A stretch of DNA of 64,000 bases from Lentisphaerae bacterium GWF2_57_35 (GTDB taxonomy: Bacteria; Verrucomicrobiota; Kiritimatiellia; CAIQIC01; GWF2-57-35), in the NCBI GenBank assembly GCA_001804865.1, contig MHBK01000033.1, forward strand, positions 140,970 through 204,969. Reading direction: 5' to 3'. A model generated the notes under the pieces. The model made no database searches. It worked only from the letters and a program-made list of their open reading frames with translations, and was not told the DNA's origin. Each line of letters opens with the position of its first letter. The first letter of the stretch is position 1. Positions 25,013 through 34,527 of this stretch are shown in pieces. A program made the position numbers and the translations under genes.

Positions 25013-28000
25013 ATGCGTTTATCTTACCATCGTATTATGGCGGCGGTCATTCTGGTCGCAAGCGGGGAGGCCGTGCTGGCCGACAATCTGCTGCGAAATG
25101 CAAGTTTCGAAACGCTTGGGCAAGTAGTTAGTTCGGCCGATCAGTGGGATGATAATGACGGAGGAGGAACTTGGGGTGGAATCCTTTGCGTGAACTGGAA
25201 CGCTTACGACGCAAATTTTTCCATGGTGATGCCGGGGGGCTGGAACGGCGCCGTGTACGGCGGCTTTTGGCAGCGAGTGAACGTGGTGCAGGGGCAGACG
25301 TACATTGTCGGCGCACGGTTTTTCAAGGATAACAACTGGTCGGCTGCTTCGTCGCTGCTCAAGGTGGAGTGGTATGACGCTGAACACCATATGATCTCGA
25401 TGGACAGCCAGAGTCTGGCATCCATTCCTTATGGGCAATGGACTTCAACCCATTGGAGCTTTACGGCGCCGGCAGGCGCCAGCGTCGCCCATTATGTGGT
25501 GGACCTTTCAGGTGTCGCTTACCCGGGCGCTTTTTATGTCGATACGGCGTATTTCGGACCCATTAATCCCTTCGGCACGGGTACGGTCGCCGTGGTCCCA
25601 TCCGCACTGGCCCATATCACGGTTGAACAAGGAGAGACGACTCAGCGCCAGTTCACAGTCCGGAATGCCGGCGACAACCTGCTCAACTTTCGCATCGACC
25701 TGGCCGTGACTAACCCGACGGCTGGCGCCTCGAGTCTGATCGAGAAAACCGTGATCTCCACAAATCACATGAATCCTCGCTTTATGGCGACGGCCGATGT
25801 GGACGGCGATGGCGATGCGGATGCGTATGTGGCCTATTACAACGGCGATGTTCTGCTCATGGAGAATCGGGGTGGGGGAACCGGTTGGGTGCAGCACACC
25901 ATCTCCACCCAGATGGAATATCCGCAGTTCCTGGCTTCGTCCGACATGGATCAAGACGGCGATATGGATCTGGTTTGCGGCGCCCTGACGGATGGGCTCG
26001 TCTGGTGGGAAAACAGCAACGGCACGGCGTCCGGGCATATTCTTCACACGATTGGACCCTGTAATTACCTGGATGCCATGGCCGTGGGCGATATGGATGG
26101 GAATGGAAGCCCTGACGTTTTGGCCGTGGGAATCGACAAGCAACTGGTCGAGTGGAGAAACGTCGACGGGCAGGGAACTTCCTGGGCCTCTCGCACGCTG
26201 TTTCACGGCACGTCCAGCAACGAATTCAAAACGCTGGACATGGGAGATGTCGATGGCGACGGCGATGTGGATGTGGCCGCTGCGGACTATTGGAATTATC
26301 GCGTCTTGTGGTTGGAGAATCAAACCGGAAACACCAACGATTGGCCGCGACAGGTGGTCGATGCCAGCTTCCGTTCTGGAACCGACATCCGCGTCATCGA
26401 CATGGATCACGATGGCGATATCGATGTCTTTGCCAACTCCTCGTCGGGCGGCGGCAATCTGACCTGGTGGGAGAATACCCAGGGCGCGGGTTCGGAATGG
26501 GTGAAACATGCCATCAGCGAGGACGCTACGCCCACCTACAACGCCCGGCTTGCGGACGTGGATCAGGATGGCGATTGGGATGTGGCCGCCAGCTACGGCT
26601 GGGAATTCGATTGGTGGGAAAATCGCGATGGCGCCGGGCAGACCTGGACCCGGCGGAAAATTGCGAGCTATTCCAGCATCGTGGACGATGTCGGGTTCGG
26701 CGATTTCAATCACGACGGACGGCTCGATGTTTCCGCGTTGACGGGTGCTGGCTATGGCGAGGCGGCGTGGTGGAAAAACGAAGAGACTGTCCGCTGGGTT
26801 TCCTTTTTGCCCGCGTCCGCGCAGTTGCTCCCTGGCGAGAGCATGTCGGTCGACGTCTTGTTCGATGCGGCGTATCTGCCGTGCAGCTTTTACGACGAGG
26901 CATCGTTGCGGATCTCCGCCAACGATCCGGCAACCTCCATTACGCCGGTTCCGGTTTCGATCGATGTGACCTGCGAATTCAATCCGCACATCGTGGCGAA
27001 CCCCGCCACGCTGCCGGCGGTAACGGTTGAAGAAGGCCAATGCGTTGAACGCACCGTAACGATTCAGAATACCGGAACAGCGCCCTTGGAATTCTCCGTG
27101 GCGCCTGGAAGAACCGGTTTCCTCGCGATCCGTCCGCTGCCTGAATTCGAGGGCGAGTGGCTGGCGTCGTGCGCCCTGGACATCGATCAGGATGGCCACA
27201 CCGATTTCCCGGTCATCCATCCCGGAGCTTCCGGACTTGATTGGTGGACCTTGCTGGAAGGAAATTGGACGATCCGTTCCGCCGCCATCGATACATACGG
27301 CAGCGCCCGGCCCAACCATGTGGAAGATGTGGATCACGATGGCGACATGGACCTGGTCGGCTCGTCGGACTCCCGGTTTGCCTGGTGGGAAAACACGGAC
27401 GGAGCAGGTCTGGCCTGGACCTTCCAGTCGTATACCGGCGAACTTTATCGCGCAACCGCCGGGGACGTCGATGGCGACGGCGATGTGGACTTTGTCGGCG
27501 CCCGGTCGCTGGGCGGCGCCTATGGCATTGTGCTGTACGCCATCTACTGGATCGAAAATGCCGCCGGGGACGGCTCGACCTGGGTCGAGCACGACACAGG
27601 AGCGCAAATCAACAGCATTCGTAATCTCCGCTTGTTCGACCAGGACCTTGATGGCGATTTGGATATCGCCGGACACCTCTCCTGGGCGCTTCACGGAACC
27701 GGCGAATCCAGGATCTTTTTCCTGGAGAATCGCGAGGCGGCGAACGAGGGCTGGGGCTTGCGCAGCTACAACAGCAGCGACGGCATCGAACCGCTTCCGA
27801 CGGATGTCGATCGCGATGGCGACCTCGATGTCGTAACGGCCTGTGGACAGCTTGTCTGGTGGGAGAATCTAGGCGCCGATTGGGCGGTACACACCAACGC
27901 CGGCGTCGAGGCGCCGTGGGGAAACTTGGTGGTGGGCGATATGAATGGCGATGGCGACGACGACCTGCTGTGTCCGGGCGTCTGGTGGGAACGACAAGCG

Positions 28001-28729
28001 GGCGCGACGATCGGCTGGCGCGCGCATTCCGTAACGCCGCTGGTTCCGTGGGAGGCTGCCGATCCAGTCCTCGCGGACGTGGACGGCGACGGTCATACGG
28101 ACCTCGTTGCGAGTGGGCTCTGGGTGAAAAATGCGCCACAGGATGGCCCCGGCTGGCTGCGCGCCTGGCCGGAATATGGAACCGTTTTGCCGGGCAGCAG
28201 CCTGGACATCACCGCCTGTTTCAGTGCGTGGGAATTGCCGGCCGGATTTGCCGGAAGCCATCGCATCGCGATCCTTTCAAATGATTCTTCTTCGCCGACG
28301 AATCTTATCCAGGTCTCGATCGTCGTGACCGCCAGTGCCGCGTCGGCCCAAGACTCGGATAACGACGGCATGCCGGACGAATGGGAACTTCAGTATGGAT
28401 TGGATACGACCAATGCGACCGATGCGGCGACCGATTCCGACGGCGACGGCTTGTCCAACCAGGATGAATTCCGTGCCGGGACATTGCCGTCCGACCCCAA
28501 CTCGTCGCTGCGCATTTTACAGGTGGACCTCCAAGCCCTGAACGCCCTCTTCGTTTGCCAGGGCGGCACTAATGTTTCGCAGTACCTGATGTTCACCGAG
28601 GATCTCGCCTCGGGCGCCTGGAGGTGCGTTGGCACCAACTCGTCGCCTGCGACAGCCACAAGCACTCTGCAGATTCCGGCGGGACCCGAGTCGGGATTCT
28701 ATCGGTTGCGCGTGATTCCGGCGCAGTAA
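25013..28729 (+). CDS. Giant secreted FG-GAP/VCBS repeat protein
   Basis: A 1238-residue secreted protein with a signal peptide (MAAVILVASGEAVLA). After a lectin-like N-terminal domain (NLLRNASFETLGQ ... YVVDLSGVAYPGAFYVDTAY) there are two blocks of FG-GAP/VCBS-type propeller blades with repeated DVDGDGDxD and DMDQDGDMDLV calcium loops and WWEN endings (about 260-590 and 710-1030), each followed by an Ig-like DUF1573-type domain (VEQGETTQRQFTVRNAG, VEEGQCVERTVTIQNTG). Near the end is a thrombospondin type 3 stretch (DSDNDGMPDEWELQYGL) and a short beta module. Such proteins bind carbohydrate or protein at the surface. No enzyme motif is visible. A strong terminator hairpin follows. Confidence 0.83.
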   Translation: MRLSYHRIMAAVILVASGEAVLADNLLRNASFETLGQVVSSADQWDDNDGGGTWGGILCVNWNAYDANFSMVMPGGWNGAVYGGFWQRVNVVQGQTYIVGARFFKDNNWSAASSLLKVEWYDAEHHMISMDSQSLASIPYGQWTSTHWSFTAPAGASVAHYVVDLSGVAYPGAFYVDTAYFGPINPFGTGTVAVVPSALAHITVEQGETTQRQFTVRNAGDNLLNFRIDLAVTNPTAGASSLIEKTVISTNHMNPRFMATADVDGDGDADAYVAYYNGDVLLMENRGGGTGWVQHTISTQMEYPQFLASSDMDQDGDMDLVCGALTDGLVWWENSNGTASGHILHTIGPCNYLDAMAVGDMDGNGSPDVLAVGIDKQLVEWRNVDGQGTSWASRTLFHGTSSNEFKTLDMGDVDGDGDVDVAAADYWNYRVLWLENQTGNTNDWPRQVVDASFRSGTDIRVIDMDHDGDIDVFANSSSGGGNLTWWENTQGAGSEWVKHAISEDATPTYNARLADVDQDGDWDVAASYGWEFDWWENRDGAGQTWTRRKIASYSSIVDDVGFGDFNHDGRLDVSALTGAGYGEAAWWKNEETVRWVSFLPASAQLLPGESMSVDVLFDAAYLPCSFYDEASLRISANDPATSITPVPVSIDVTCEFNPHIVANPATLPAVTVEEGQCVERTVTIQNTGTAPLEFSVAPGRTGFLAIRPLPEFEGEWLASCALDIDQDGHTDFPVIHPGASGLDWWTLLEGNWTIRSAAIDTYGSARPNHVEDVDHDGDMDLVGSSDSRFAWWENTDGAGLAWTFQSYTGELYRATAGDVDGDGDVDFVGARSLGGAYGIVLYAIYWIENAAGDGSTWVEHDTGAQINSIRNLRLFDQDLDGDLDIAGHLSWALHGTGESRIFFLENREAANEGWGLRSYNSSDGIEPLPTDVDRDGDLDVVTACGQLVWWENLGADWAVHTNAGVEAPWGNLVVGDMNGDGDDDLLCPGVWWERQAGATIGWRAHSVTPLVPWEAADPVLADVDGDGHTDLVASGLWVKNAPQDGPGWLRAWPEYGTVLPGSSLDITACFSAWELPAGFAGSHRIAILSNDSSSPTNLIQVSIVVTASAASAQDSDNDGMPDEWELQYGLDTTNATDAATDSDGDGLSNQDEFRAGTLPSDPNSSLRILQVDLQALNALFVCQGGTNVSQYLMFTEDLASGAWRCVGTNSSPATATSTLQIPAGPESGFYRLRVIPAQ

Positions 28730-28737
28730 CGGATGTC

Positions 28738-28759
28738 GGGGCCGCGACCTCGCGGCCCC
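28738..28759. terminator. Strong hairpin terminator between convergent genes
   Basis: A perfect 9-bp GC stem (GGGGCCGCG and CGCGGCCCC) with loop ACCT lies nine bases after the FG-GAP stop and just before the end of the convergent barrel gene. The flanking bases on the + strand are CTCTTC, not a pure T-run. Confidence 0.65.
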
Positions 28760-28763
28760 CTCT

Positions 28764-29798
28764 TCAACGCCCCGGACCCCATCGGCGCCCCAGCCCGAGC
28801 ATGAGCACGTCGGCATTGAGCTGGTAATCGCCCACAACCCGGTTAAAAATAAATCGGACGGCCCATTGGTTTGAAAAGCGATACGAAGCGGTTGCGGAAG
28901 CCAGTGCTGCAACATGAAAGTCATCGGATCCGTTGGAGTCTTCTTGATGCAGATACGGTCCTAATCCGGCGCCCAGAGAGAACGACTCTCTGAAAAAGGC
29001 ATCGGTCAACCAAAGCTGTGTTGGGATCCCGCGTCGATGGATCGCTTCGGCATCGCCTTCATCGATCAGCGTTGTAGTCCAATCCAGATGCGCTCCGAGA
29101 GACCTTCGATACTCCAGCGCGCCCCCCCAGGCTCTGGGCGTGCTTGTAACGTTTATAAAAGTCCTAAGGAGGAAGACCGAAATTTCGTTACGGCGACGAG
29201 GTCTTTTCGACGGTTGAAGCGAGAAGGCGGATGTATGGCGATTGGATTGGCCGTTGGGCAGGAGATACCCCAGCCCCAGCAGCAATCCATCGCTATCATA
29301 ACTGGTCGTTTGAACGTTATTATATGAAAGCCGCAGCACCCAAGGCTCGGTGATGTGGAAGCTTAAGGCCAAGCTGGCCACGTAACCCGGCGCATATTCG
29401 ATTTCGGACTCCCCTTTGTACGATTGCGTGTCGTCGCTGAAATACGGCCCGATCCCCGCCGAGACATCGATCCGATCTCGCAGAAAGGGCTGATGGATCC
29501 ATGCCTGGGATAGAAATCCATCGCGATGACGACCGCGAATGCTCAGCTCATTGAGGTACCCGATCGACCACATGAAGTGTTTTGCCAACGGATACTTCAA
29601 ATCCAATGACCATGTGGCGCTATGATCGCCGCCTATTCCACGTGTCTGGCCATAGGATATCGCCAACTCCTGCGCGTACAGCGACCGACTGCCATTTACG
29701 ATCAGCAACCCCAGCAGCAGGCTGATTTTCAGAACAGATCCAACCAAGATATATTTCGACAGATAGGTGCGGTCTTTCCTCATGATGGTCTGTATCAT
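28764..29798 (-). CDS. Outer membrane beta-barrel protein with internal duplication
   Basis: A 344-residue protein with a long signal sequence (ILVGSVLKISLLLGLLIV ... SLYAQ). The mature part alternates polar and aromatic residues, as in outer-membrane barrels, and ends in a strand-like LGLGRRWGPGR. Two halves resemble each other: IDVSAGIGPYFSDDT ... RLSYNNVQTTSYDSDGLLLG in the first and FSLGAGLGPYLHQEDSNG ... RFIFNRVVGDYQLNADVLML in the second. The ATG at 29798 has AGAGGGG upstream; a GTG at 29819 is also in frame. The function is unknown; it may be a porin or a structural barrel. Confidence 0.65.
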   Translation of the reverse strand: MIQTIMRKDRTYLSKYILVGSVLKISLLLGLLIVNGSRSLYAQELAISYGQTRGIGGDHSATWSLDLKYPLAKHFMWSIGYLNELSIRGRHRDGFLSQAWIHQPFLRDRIDVSAGIGPYFSDDTQSYKGESEIEYAPGYVASLALSFHITEPWVLRLSYNNVQTTSYDSDGLLLGLGYLLPNGQSNRHTSAFSLQPSKRPRRRNEISVFLLRTFINVTSTPRAWGGALEYRRSLGAHLDWTTTLIDEGDAEAIHRRGIPTQLWLTDAFFRESFSLGAGLGPYLHQEDSNGSDDFHVAALASATASYRFSNQWAVRFIFNRVVGDYQLNADVLMLGLGRRWGPGR

Positions 29799-29964
29799 TC
29801 GCCAGCCCCTCTCGATCACATTTCGAAATTTGGTTCGCTCTTGTACAATTAGTATGAGGAACGTCGCGGAATCGGAGAATCAGGGAAGCTCTTATTCGCT
29901 GTCGGTAAAAGCCTGATGCGCTTTGTTAGGATGTGCCTTGGCCGCTCCGTCGCGAAGGATATGA

Positions 29965-29992
29965 TTTACGTGTTGAGCCCACACGATATACT
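29965..29992 (+). promoter_or_regulatory. Possible promoter for the lipoprotein gene
   Basis: TTTACG (29965-29970) and TATACT (29987-29992) are 16 bases apart, about 65 bases before the lipoprotein start. Confidence 0.4.
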
Positions 29993-30057
29993 GTGTCGGG
30001 TGTTCGATGACAAGGAGACGACCCGTTCGCAATCAACCTGATGCAAGGAGCAAGATG

Positions 30058-30552
30058 ATGAAAATCCTAATGATTTTGGCTGGATGTGCGTTGCTGGCTT
30101 CGTGTGACTATACCGTACCGCTCGTGGACAAGCCTTCGTTGGAAATCGATCATCAGATGGTGGGCTTGTGGGCGCGCACCAAGGCCGATCATCAAACGGA
30201 ACGGTTGCTGGTCCTTCCGCTCGATGCTAAGGAATACATGGTTGCTTACCCGCAGAACGCCTCGGACAGCGCGATGTTCGCCCGGGCTTGTCTCGTCGAG
30301 TGTGCAGGACGAAAGCTGGTCCAACTCACATGGATCGGCAACGCGGCCGGTAATTTGCCGGACGACGACCGGGTGTACCAGGTGTCCGCCTATTCCATCA
30401 AAGGGGATGAATTGACCGTCAACCTCTTGAATACGGACGTCGTCGATAAAGATATCAAGACCTCCGCCGAACTGGCCGACGCCATCGCACAAAACAAGAG
30501 TCATCCCGAACTCTTCGTGGAACCTCTGATCTTTACCAAGGTCAAAGACTAA
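30058..30552 (+). CDS. Putative lipoprotein
   Basis: A 164-residue protein with a very short signal (MKILMILAGCALLASC). LLASC fits a lipobox, so Cys16 would be lipidated. The remainder is a compact, charged domain with VGLWARTKADHQTERLLVL and a C-terminal PELFVEPLIFTKVKD. Residues such as GLW near the start of the domain recall small lipocalin-like proteins, but the match is not good enough to name a family. The ATG at 30058 is chosen because AAGGAG is seven bases upstream; the frame also contains an ATG three bases earlier. It stands alone in its own transcription unit. The function is unknown. Confidence 0.7.
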   Translation: MKILMILAGCALLASCDYTVPLVDKPSLEIDHQMVGLWARTKADHQTERLLVLPLDAKEYMVAYPQNASDSAMFARACLVECAGRKLVQLTWIGNAAGNLPDDDRVYQVSAYSIKGDELTVNLLNTDVVDKDIKTSAELADAIAQNKSHPELFVEPLIFTKVKD

Positions 30553-30984
30553 CGCCCTGTTCTCCCCCGCAGCGAGACGGTTGTACAGAGGAAGACGCAA
30601 CCAAAGATGAACACGGATTCACAAAGATAAAGAAGAATTTTTTAACCACGAATACGCACGAATGGATTTGTGGTCATGGGTTTCTCTTCTTCTCTTCACT
30701 CTTTCGCCTTTTCGCTTGCCTTGTGTCATACGCTTCTGTATAAGTTTCAATGCTTTACTTAGGCTGTTTCTGACGCATTCTCGAGGAGGGATGAGGGCTT
30801 GAATGAATGAGCACTGCTATGATGAAACAAGCTTTTATCCATACTTTATTCCCGTCTTTCAGCCAGCCAAATTATACCCGTATGGAGCCGCTTTGGAGGG
30901 CGCGAATAATAAGCACCGGCAGAAAATTACAGCGTAGCAAAGACTGATCCCTGTATTACTGTGGGCTTTCTGATAGAGGAGATT
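30553..30984. other. Intergenic region with ACCACGAAT-type repeat
   Basis: No gene is visible in these 432 bases. AACCACGAATACGCACGAAT at 30644-30663 belongs to a dispersed repeat also present in opposite orientation at 40078-40110. A related ACACGGATTCACAAAG piece lies at 30611. The second half is AT-rich and probably carries the promoter of the beta-helix gene. Confidence 0.5.
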
Positions 30985-33855
30985 ATGAAACACAGACCAG
31001 TTGTTTATCGATTCGGCTTGGTAATTTTTTTTACAGTGATTTCATCGTCGATTGCCGTGGCTTCTACGCATTATGTGGACATAAATAGTCTCAATCCGCT
31101 CTCTCCTTACACGAGTTGGTCCACGGCGGCTCGTGATCTTTATAGTGCGATGGCGACAGCACGATCCGGCGACACGATCCTGATCACAAACGGAACTTAT
31201 ACGATATGTCCAGAGATAGCTGTTACGAATGCCATTGAGATCAAGAGCATGAATGGAGCGAATGTCACCATCTTCGATAGCAAATCCAGTAATCGTTGTT
31301 TTACCCTCCAACATGGTTCAGCCCTCTTGGAGGGCTTCACAATCAAGAATGGAAATTCTGGCGGAATAGTTATCCATGAGGGGACCGTACGGCAAAGCAC
31401 TATTTGTAGTAATTGGAGTGAATATTTTGGCGGTGGTGTCGTGTTGTACACGGGCGTGGTTGAAAGCTGTCTGATTCAGGCTAATGAAGTATCCCGTCAC
31501 AACGGCAATGTTTTCGACCGCCAAGGCGGTGGAATTTTTCTCGAGGCGGGTGGGGTTATTAGAGATAGCACCATTGAATACAATTCCGTTCGTGATTCGT
31601 ATGGCCCGATATGGGGGGGTGGAGTTTATGCCAAGGGCGGACTAATCGAACAGTGCATCATCAGGGGTAATTCATGCGCACCCTACCAGACCGGTCCAGG
31701 TTATGGCGGCGGGTTATTTATGGAAAATGGAAAGGCCCAAAACTGTTTGATTATGGAGAATCGGACTGATTATGACTCCAGTCTTGGTGGTGGTGTTTAC
31801 TTATCAAATGGTGTGCTAGCCAACCTGACGATAGTAAAAAACAGCTCCTTTGCGACAGCCGGTGGCCTGTATTGCGTTGGTGGAACACTGGCAAATGTTA
31901 TTGTTGCGTCCAATACAGCACCAGCTCAGGCCAATTTTTTTGCGGAAGGGAACAGGATGACGATTTCGCATTCTTGCATTCCCGGTTTGACGTCCAACTA
32001 TCTGGGATTGGTTGGTGCAGATCCTGTCTTTCGTAATTATCCGACCGGTGATTACCGTCTTAGCAGTAACTCTCCCTGTATCGATGCCGGCACTTTCTGT
32101 GATGCTCCGAGTGACGATTTGGATTCGTCCTTTCGTCCGGTCGATGGAGATCATGATGGCATTACTCGATATGATATTGGCGCATATGAATATCATGAAA
32201 CAGGTTTTACTGGTTTGTCGAATGGAGGCGTTTCGCCATGGGTTGGGAGCACCAATGTATTCTTTCGACATTATATTGAATACTGTTCGGCTTTACCTCC
32301 AACCAGTTCAGTTGCTGTGATCGACGGGTCTCCACATGCTATGTCGTTGGCGATGGGGATTGTCACCAACGGCTACTTTAGCTTAAGTACGAATTGGCAT
32401 GAGAGCGTTCACCTGTATCACTTCGAGTTTTATGATTCTTCCGGCCTGTTTTATCGTTGGCCCTCGACCGGAAACGCGACAGGTCCCGTTGTCGTCTCCG
32501 CGTGGGGATTATCGGATGGCGGGGTATCTCCACTGATAGGGGAAACCTCGACGGTTTTTGGCTTTGAAGTCAGTTGGGACGGATCTGCCGAAGATGGCCA
32601 TGGAACGAACTATGTCTGTTTGGATAGCTCTTTATATGGCATGTCTTTATCGTCTGGCGAGGCTTCCAACGGCGTATTCCGTTTTGAGAAAGGCTTGTTG
32701 AGCCAAGGAGCCCATTCCTATTATTTCTATCATCTGGATGATCATGGGCTTGAATCTCGTTGGCCGCCCCAAGGCGTGATAGCCGGTCCGCAGATTTTAT
32801 TGCCAGCGCCCACAGGGCTTGCCGCAACGGATGGAAGTTATACGGATCGCGTCATGGCGACTTGGGCTCCGGTCATTCTTGCCGAGGGGTACGAACTCTG
32901 GCGAGGCCCATCCAATGATGTCGAGTTGGCTGGATTGTTGGGGAACGCATCGACGTCTCCTTATATTGATTTCACGGTTACGGCTACCCAAGGCAATTAC
33001 TACTGGGTACGTGCTACCAATTCCATCACTTCAGGAACATTCAGTACTCCTAACTTCGGATATTGCGGTTTGCCTGCTCCTCTTGGATTGGTGGCCTCTG
33101 ACGGAGTATTTACCGATCGAGTTACCCTTAGCTGGAGTAGTGTTCCTGGCGCAGAGGCGTATGAGGTATGGCGGCATACACTTGACACAACCAACGGGGC
33201 GGGATGGCTTGCGCTTTGGAATGCTTCGACGAATTACGCGGACATAGTGGCTGTTCCTGGCTATCGCTTTTATTACTGGGTCAAGTCGAAGAACCAAGTG
33301 GGCGCAGGCTTAATTAGCCAATCTGAATCAGGCTTTCTGATGCTGTCGCCACCCAGCAGTGTCATGGCTTCTTACGGAACAGTTCCCAATGGAGTAGGGG
33401 TTAACTGGGCTTCGGTAGACGGCTCGGACTGGTATGAAGTGTGGTGGAACGATTCCAGCTCAACGGTTGGCGTTGAAAAAATAGCAGATTGCGTCGCTTG
33501 GACAAATTATCTAGATAGCGAAATCACTCCGGGAATGATCGGCTATTACTGGATCAAAGCATCCGGTACCCTATCAACCAGCGCCCTTAGCGTTGCGTAT
33601 GACAATGGCATGATTGCGGGCGATCCGGAAATTCCCGAGTCCATTGGAATCGCTACGCGTTTACAAGGCATATCCCTTTGCTGCCAGACAATCACCGGTC
33701 GGTCTTATAGGGTGCAAGGAACGACCAATCTGATGGCCAATTGGACGAACCTGTATACCACTTTTACTCCAGGGAGAGGACGCCTAACCTCTATCTTCAC
33801 AACAGACATTGATTCTCAGCTGTTTCTGCGTGTGGAGTCAACCAACAGTCCGTAA
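30985..33855 (+). CDS. Secreted right-handed beta-helix protein with Fn3-like modules
   Basis: A 956-residue secreted protein with a signal peptide (FGLVIFFTVISSSIAVAS). Residues about 25-390 form a right-handed parallel beta-helix: the opening HYVDINSLNPLSPYTSWSTA, then stacked turns such as SALLEGFTIKNGNSGGIVI, GGGIFLEAGGVIRDSTIEYN and GGGVYLSNGVLANLTIVKN, ending in CIDAGTFCDAPSDDLD ... DIGAYEY, a standard terminus of this family. The rest is four or five beta-sandwich modules, the later ones fibronectin type 3-like (APTGLAATDGSYTDRVMATW, APLGLVASDGVFTDRVTLSW). It ends with a GRSYRVQGTTNLMANW module shared with other PVC secreted proteins. No catalytic lyase residues could be assigned. A surface carbohydrate-binding or adhesion role is likely. 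Confidence 0.82.
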   Translation: MKHRPVVYRFGLVIFFTVISSSIAVASTHYVDINSLNPLSPYTSWSTAARDLYSAMATARSGDTILITNGTYTICPEIAVTNAIEIKSMNGANVTIFDSKSSNRCFTLQHGSALLEGFTIKNGNSGGIVIHEGTVRQSTICSNWSEYFGGGVVLYTGVVESCLIQANEVSRHNGNVFDRQGGGIFLEAGGVIRDSTIEYNSVRDSYGPIWGGGVYAKGGLIEQCIIRGNSCAPYQTGPGYGGGLFMENGKAQNCLIMENRTDYDSSLGGGVYLSNGVLANLTIVKNSSFATAGGLYCVGGTLANVIVASNTAPAQANFFAEGNRMTISHSCIPGLTSNYLGLVGADPVFRNYPTGDYRLSSNSPCIDAGTFCDAPSDDLDSSFRPVDGDHDGITRYDIGAYEYHETGFTGLSNGGVSPWVGSTNVFFRHYIEYCSALPPTSSVAVIDGSPHAMSLAMGIVTNGYFSLSTNWHESVHLYHFEFYDSSGLFYRWPSTGNATGPVVVSAWGLSDGGVSPLIGETSTVFGFEVSWDGSAEDGHGTNYVCLDSSLYGMSLSSGEASNGVFRFEKGLLSQGAHSYYFYHLDDHGLESRWPPQGVIAGPQILLPAPTGLAATDGSYTDRVMATWAPVILAEGYELWRGPSNDVELAGLLGNASTSPYIDFTVTATQGNYYWVRATNSITSGTFSTPNFGYCGLPAPLGLVASDGVFTDRVTLSWSSVPGAEAYEVWRHTLDTTNGAGWLALWNASTNYADIVAVPGYRFYYWVKSKNQVGAGLISQSESGFLMLSPPSSVMASYGTVPNGVGVNWASVDGSDWYEVWWNDSSSTVGVEKIADCVAWTNYLDSEITPGMIGYYWIKASGTLSTSALSVAYDNGMIAGDPEIPESIGIATRLQGISLCCQTITGRSYRVQGTTNLMANWTNLYTTFTPGRGRLTSIFTTDIDSQLFLRVESTNSP

Positions 33856-33875
33856 GGGGAGAGGGCCTCGTCATA

Positions 33876-34484
33876 ATGGCGTGTTGCTTGGGTAATTGCA
33901 TCTACACCATCGGCCATTCGAATCATTCCTTCGCGGAATTTGTCCGGCTTTTGGAGGTGCAGGGCATTGACGTGATTGCCGATGTGCGGTCGGCTCCGTT
34001 CAGTCGGATTTTCCCGCACTTTAACCGCGAGCCGTTGCGTGCGGCTTTGCGGCAAGCCGATATTAAATACGTATTCATGGGTGACGCCCTGGGCGGCCGG
34101 CCGGCCGATCCAAGTTGCTTCGAGGCTGGGCAGGTTCAGTTTGATCGGGTGGTGCTTCGGCCCTTTTTCCTCGACGGCTTGAACCGGGTTATTCACGGCG
34201 CTGAAGCATATCGGATTGCTTTGATGTGCTCGGAAAAAGATCCCATTTCCTGCCATCGCATGCTCATGGTTTCCCGTCAGTTGTCAAAACGGGGAGTGGA
34301 TGTGCAACACATTCTCGCAGATGGAACGCTGGAAGCCCAGGCGGAGGCGGAGAGGCGAATGATGGCTGTTACGGGGGTTCCGCAGGAAGACCTGTTCTTA
34401 TCTCATGAGGCCTTGCTGGAGAAGGCCTATGCTCTGCAAAGCGGTGCTTGCGCTTTTACGATCGGCGACAAAAAGGCGGAATGA
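33876..34484 (+). CDS. DUF488 family protein
   Basis: A 202-residue protein with the clear DUF488 signature: IYTIGHSNHSFAEFVRLL at residues 9-26, VIADVRSAPFSRIFPHFN soon after, and LMCSEKDPISCHRMLM in the middle, which holds the conserved Cys and His. The family is widespread and conserved, and some members occur beside nucleic-acid repair or defence genes, but its reaction is not established. It starts 20 bases after the beta-helix gene, convergent with the AdoHcy-hydrolase-like gene. The start at 33876 lacks a strong ribosome binding site. Confidence 0.87.
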   Translation: MACCLGNCIYTIGHSNHSFAEFVRLLEVQGIDVIADVRSAPFSRIFPHFNREPLRAALRQADIKYVFMGDALGGRPADPSCFEAGQVQFDRVVLRPFFLDGLNRVIHGAEAYRIALMCSEKDPISCHRMLMVSRQLSKRGVDVQHILADGTLEAQAEAERRMMAVTGVPQEDLFLSHEALLEKAYALQSGACAFTIGDKKAE

Positions 34485-34527
34485 CGAAAACGCTGTGCGG
34501 CGGCTTCTTTCAGCGCCAAACGCAAAT

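Noticed and set aside
25508..27694. 728-residue minus-strand ORF
   Set aside because: It is antisense to the FG-GAP gene; its His/Ile/Arg-rich make-up reflects complement of DGDGD codons.
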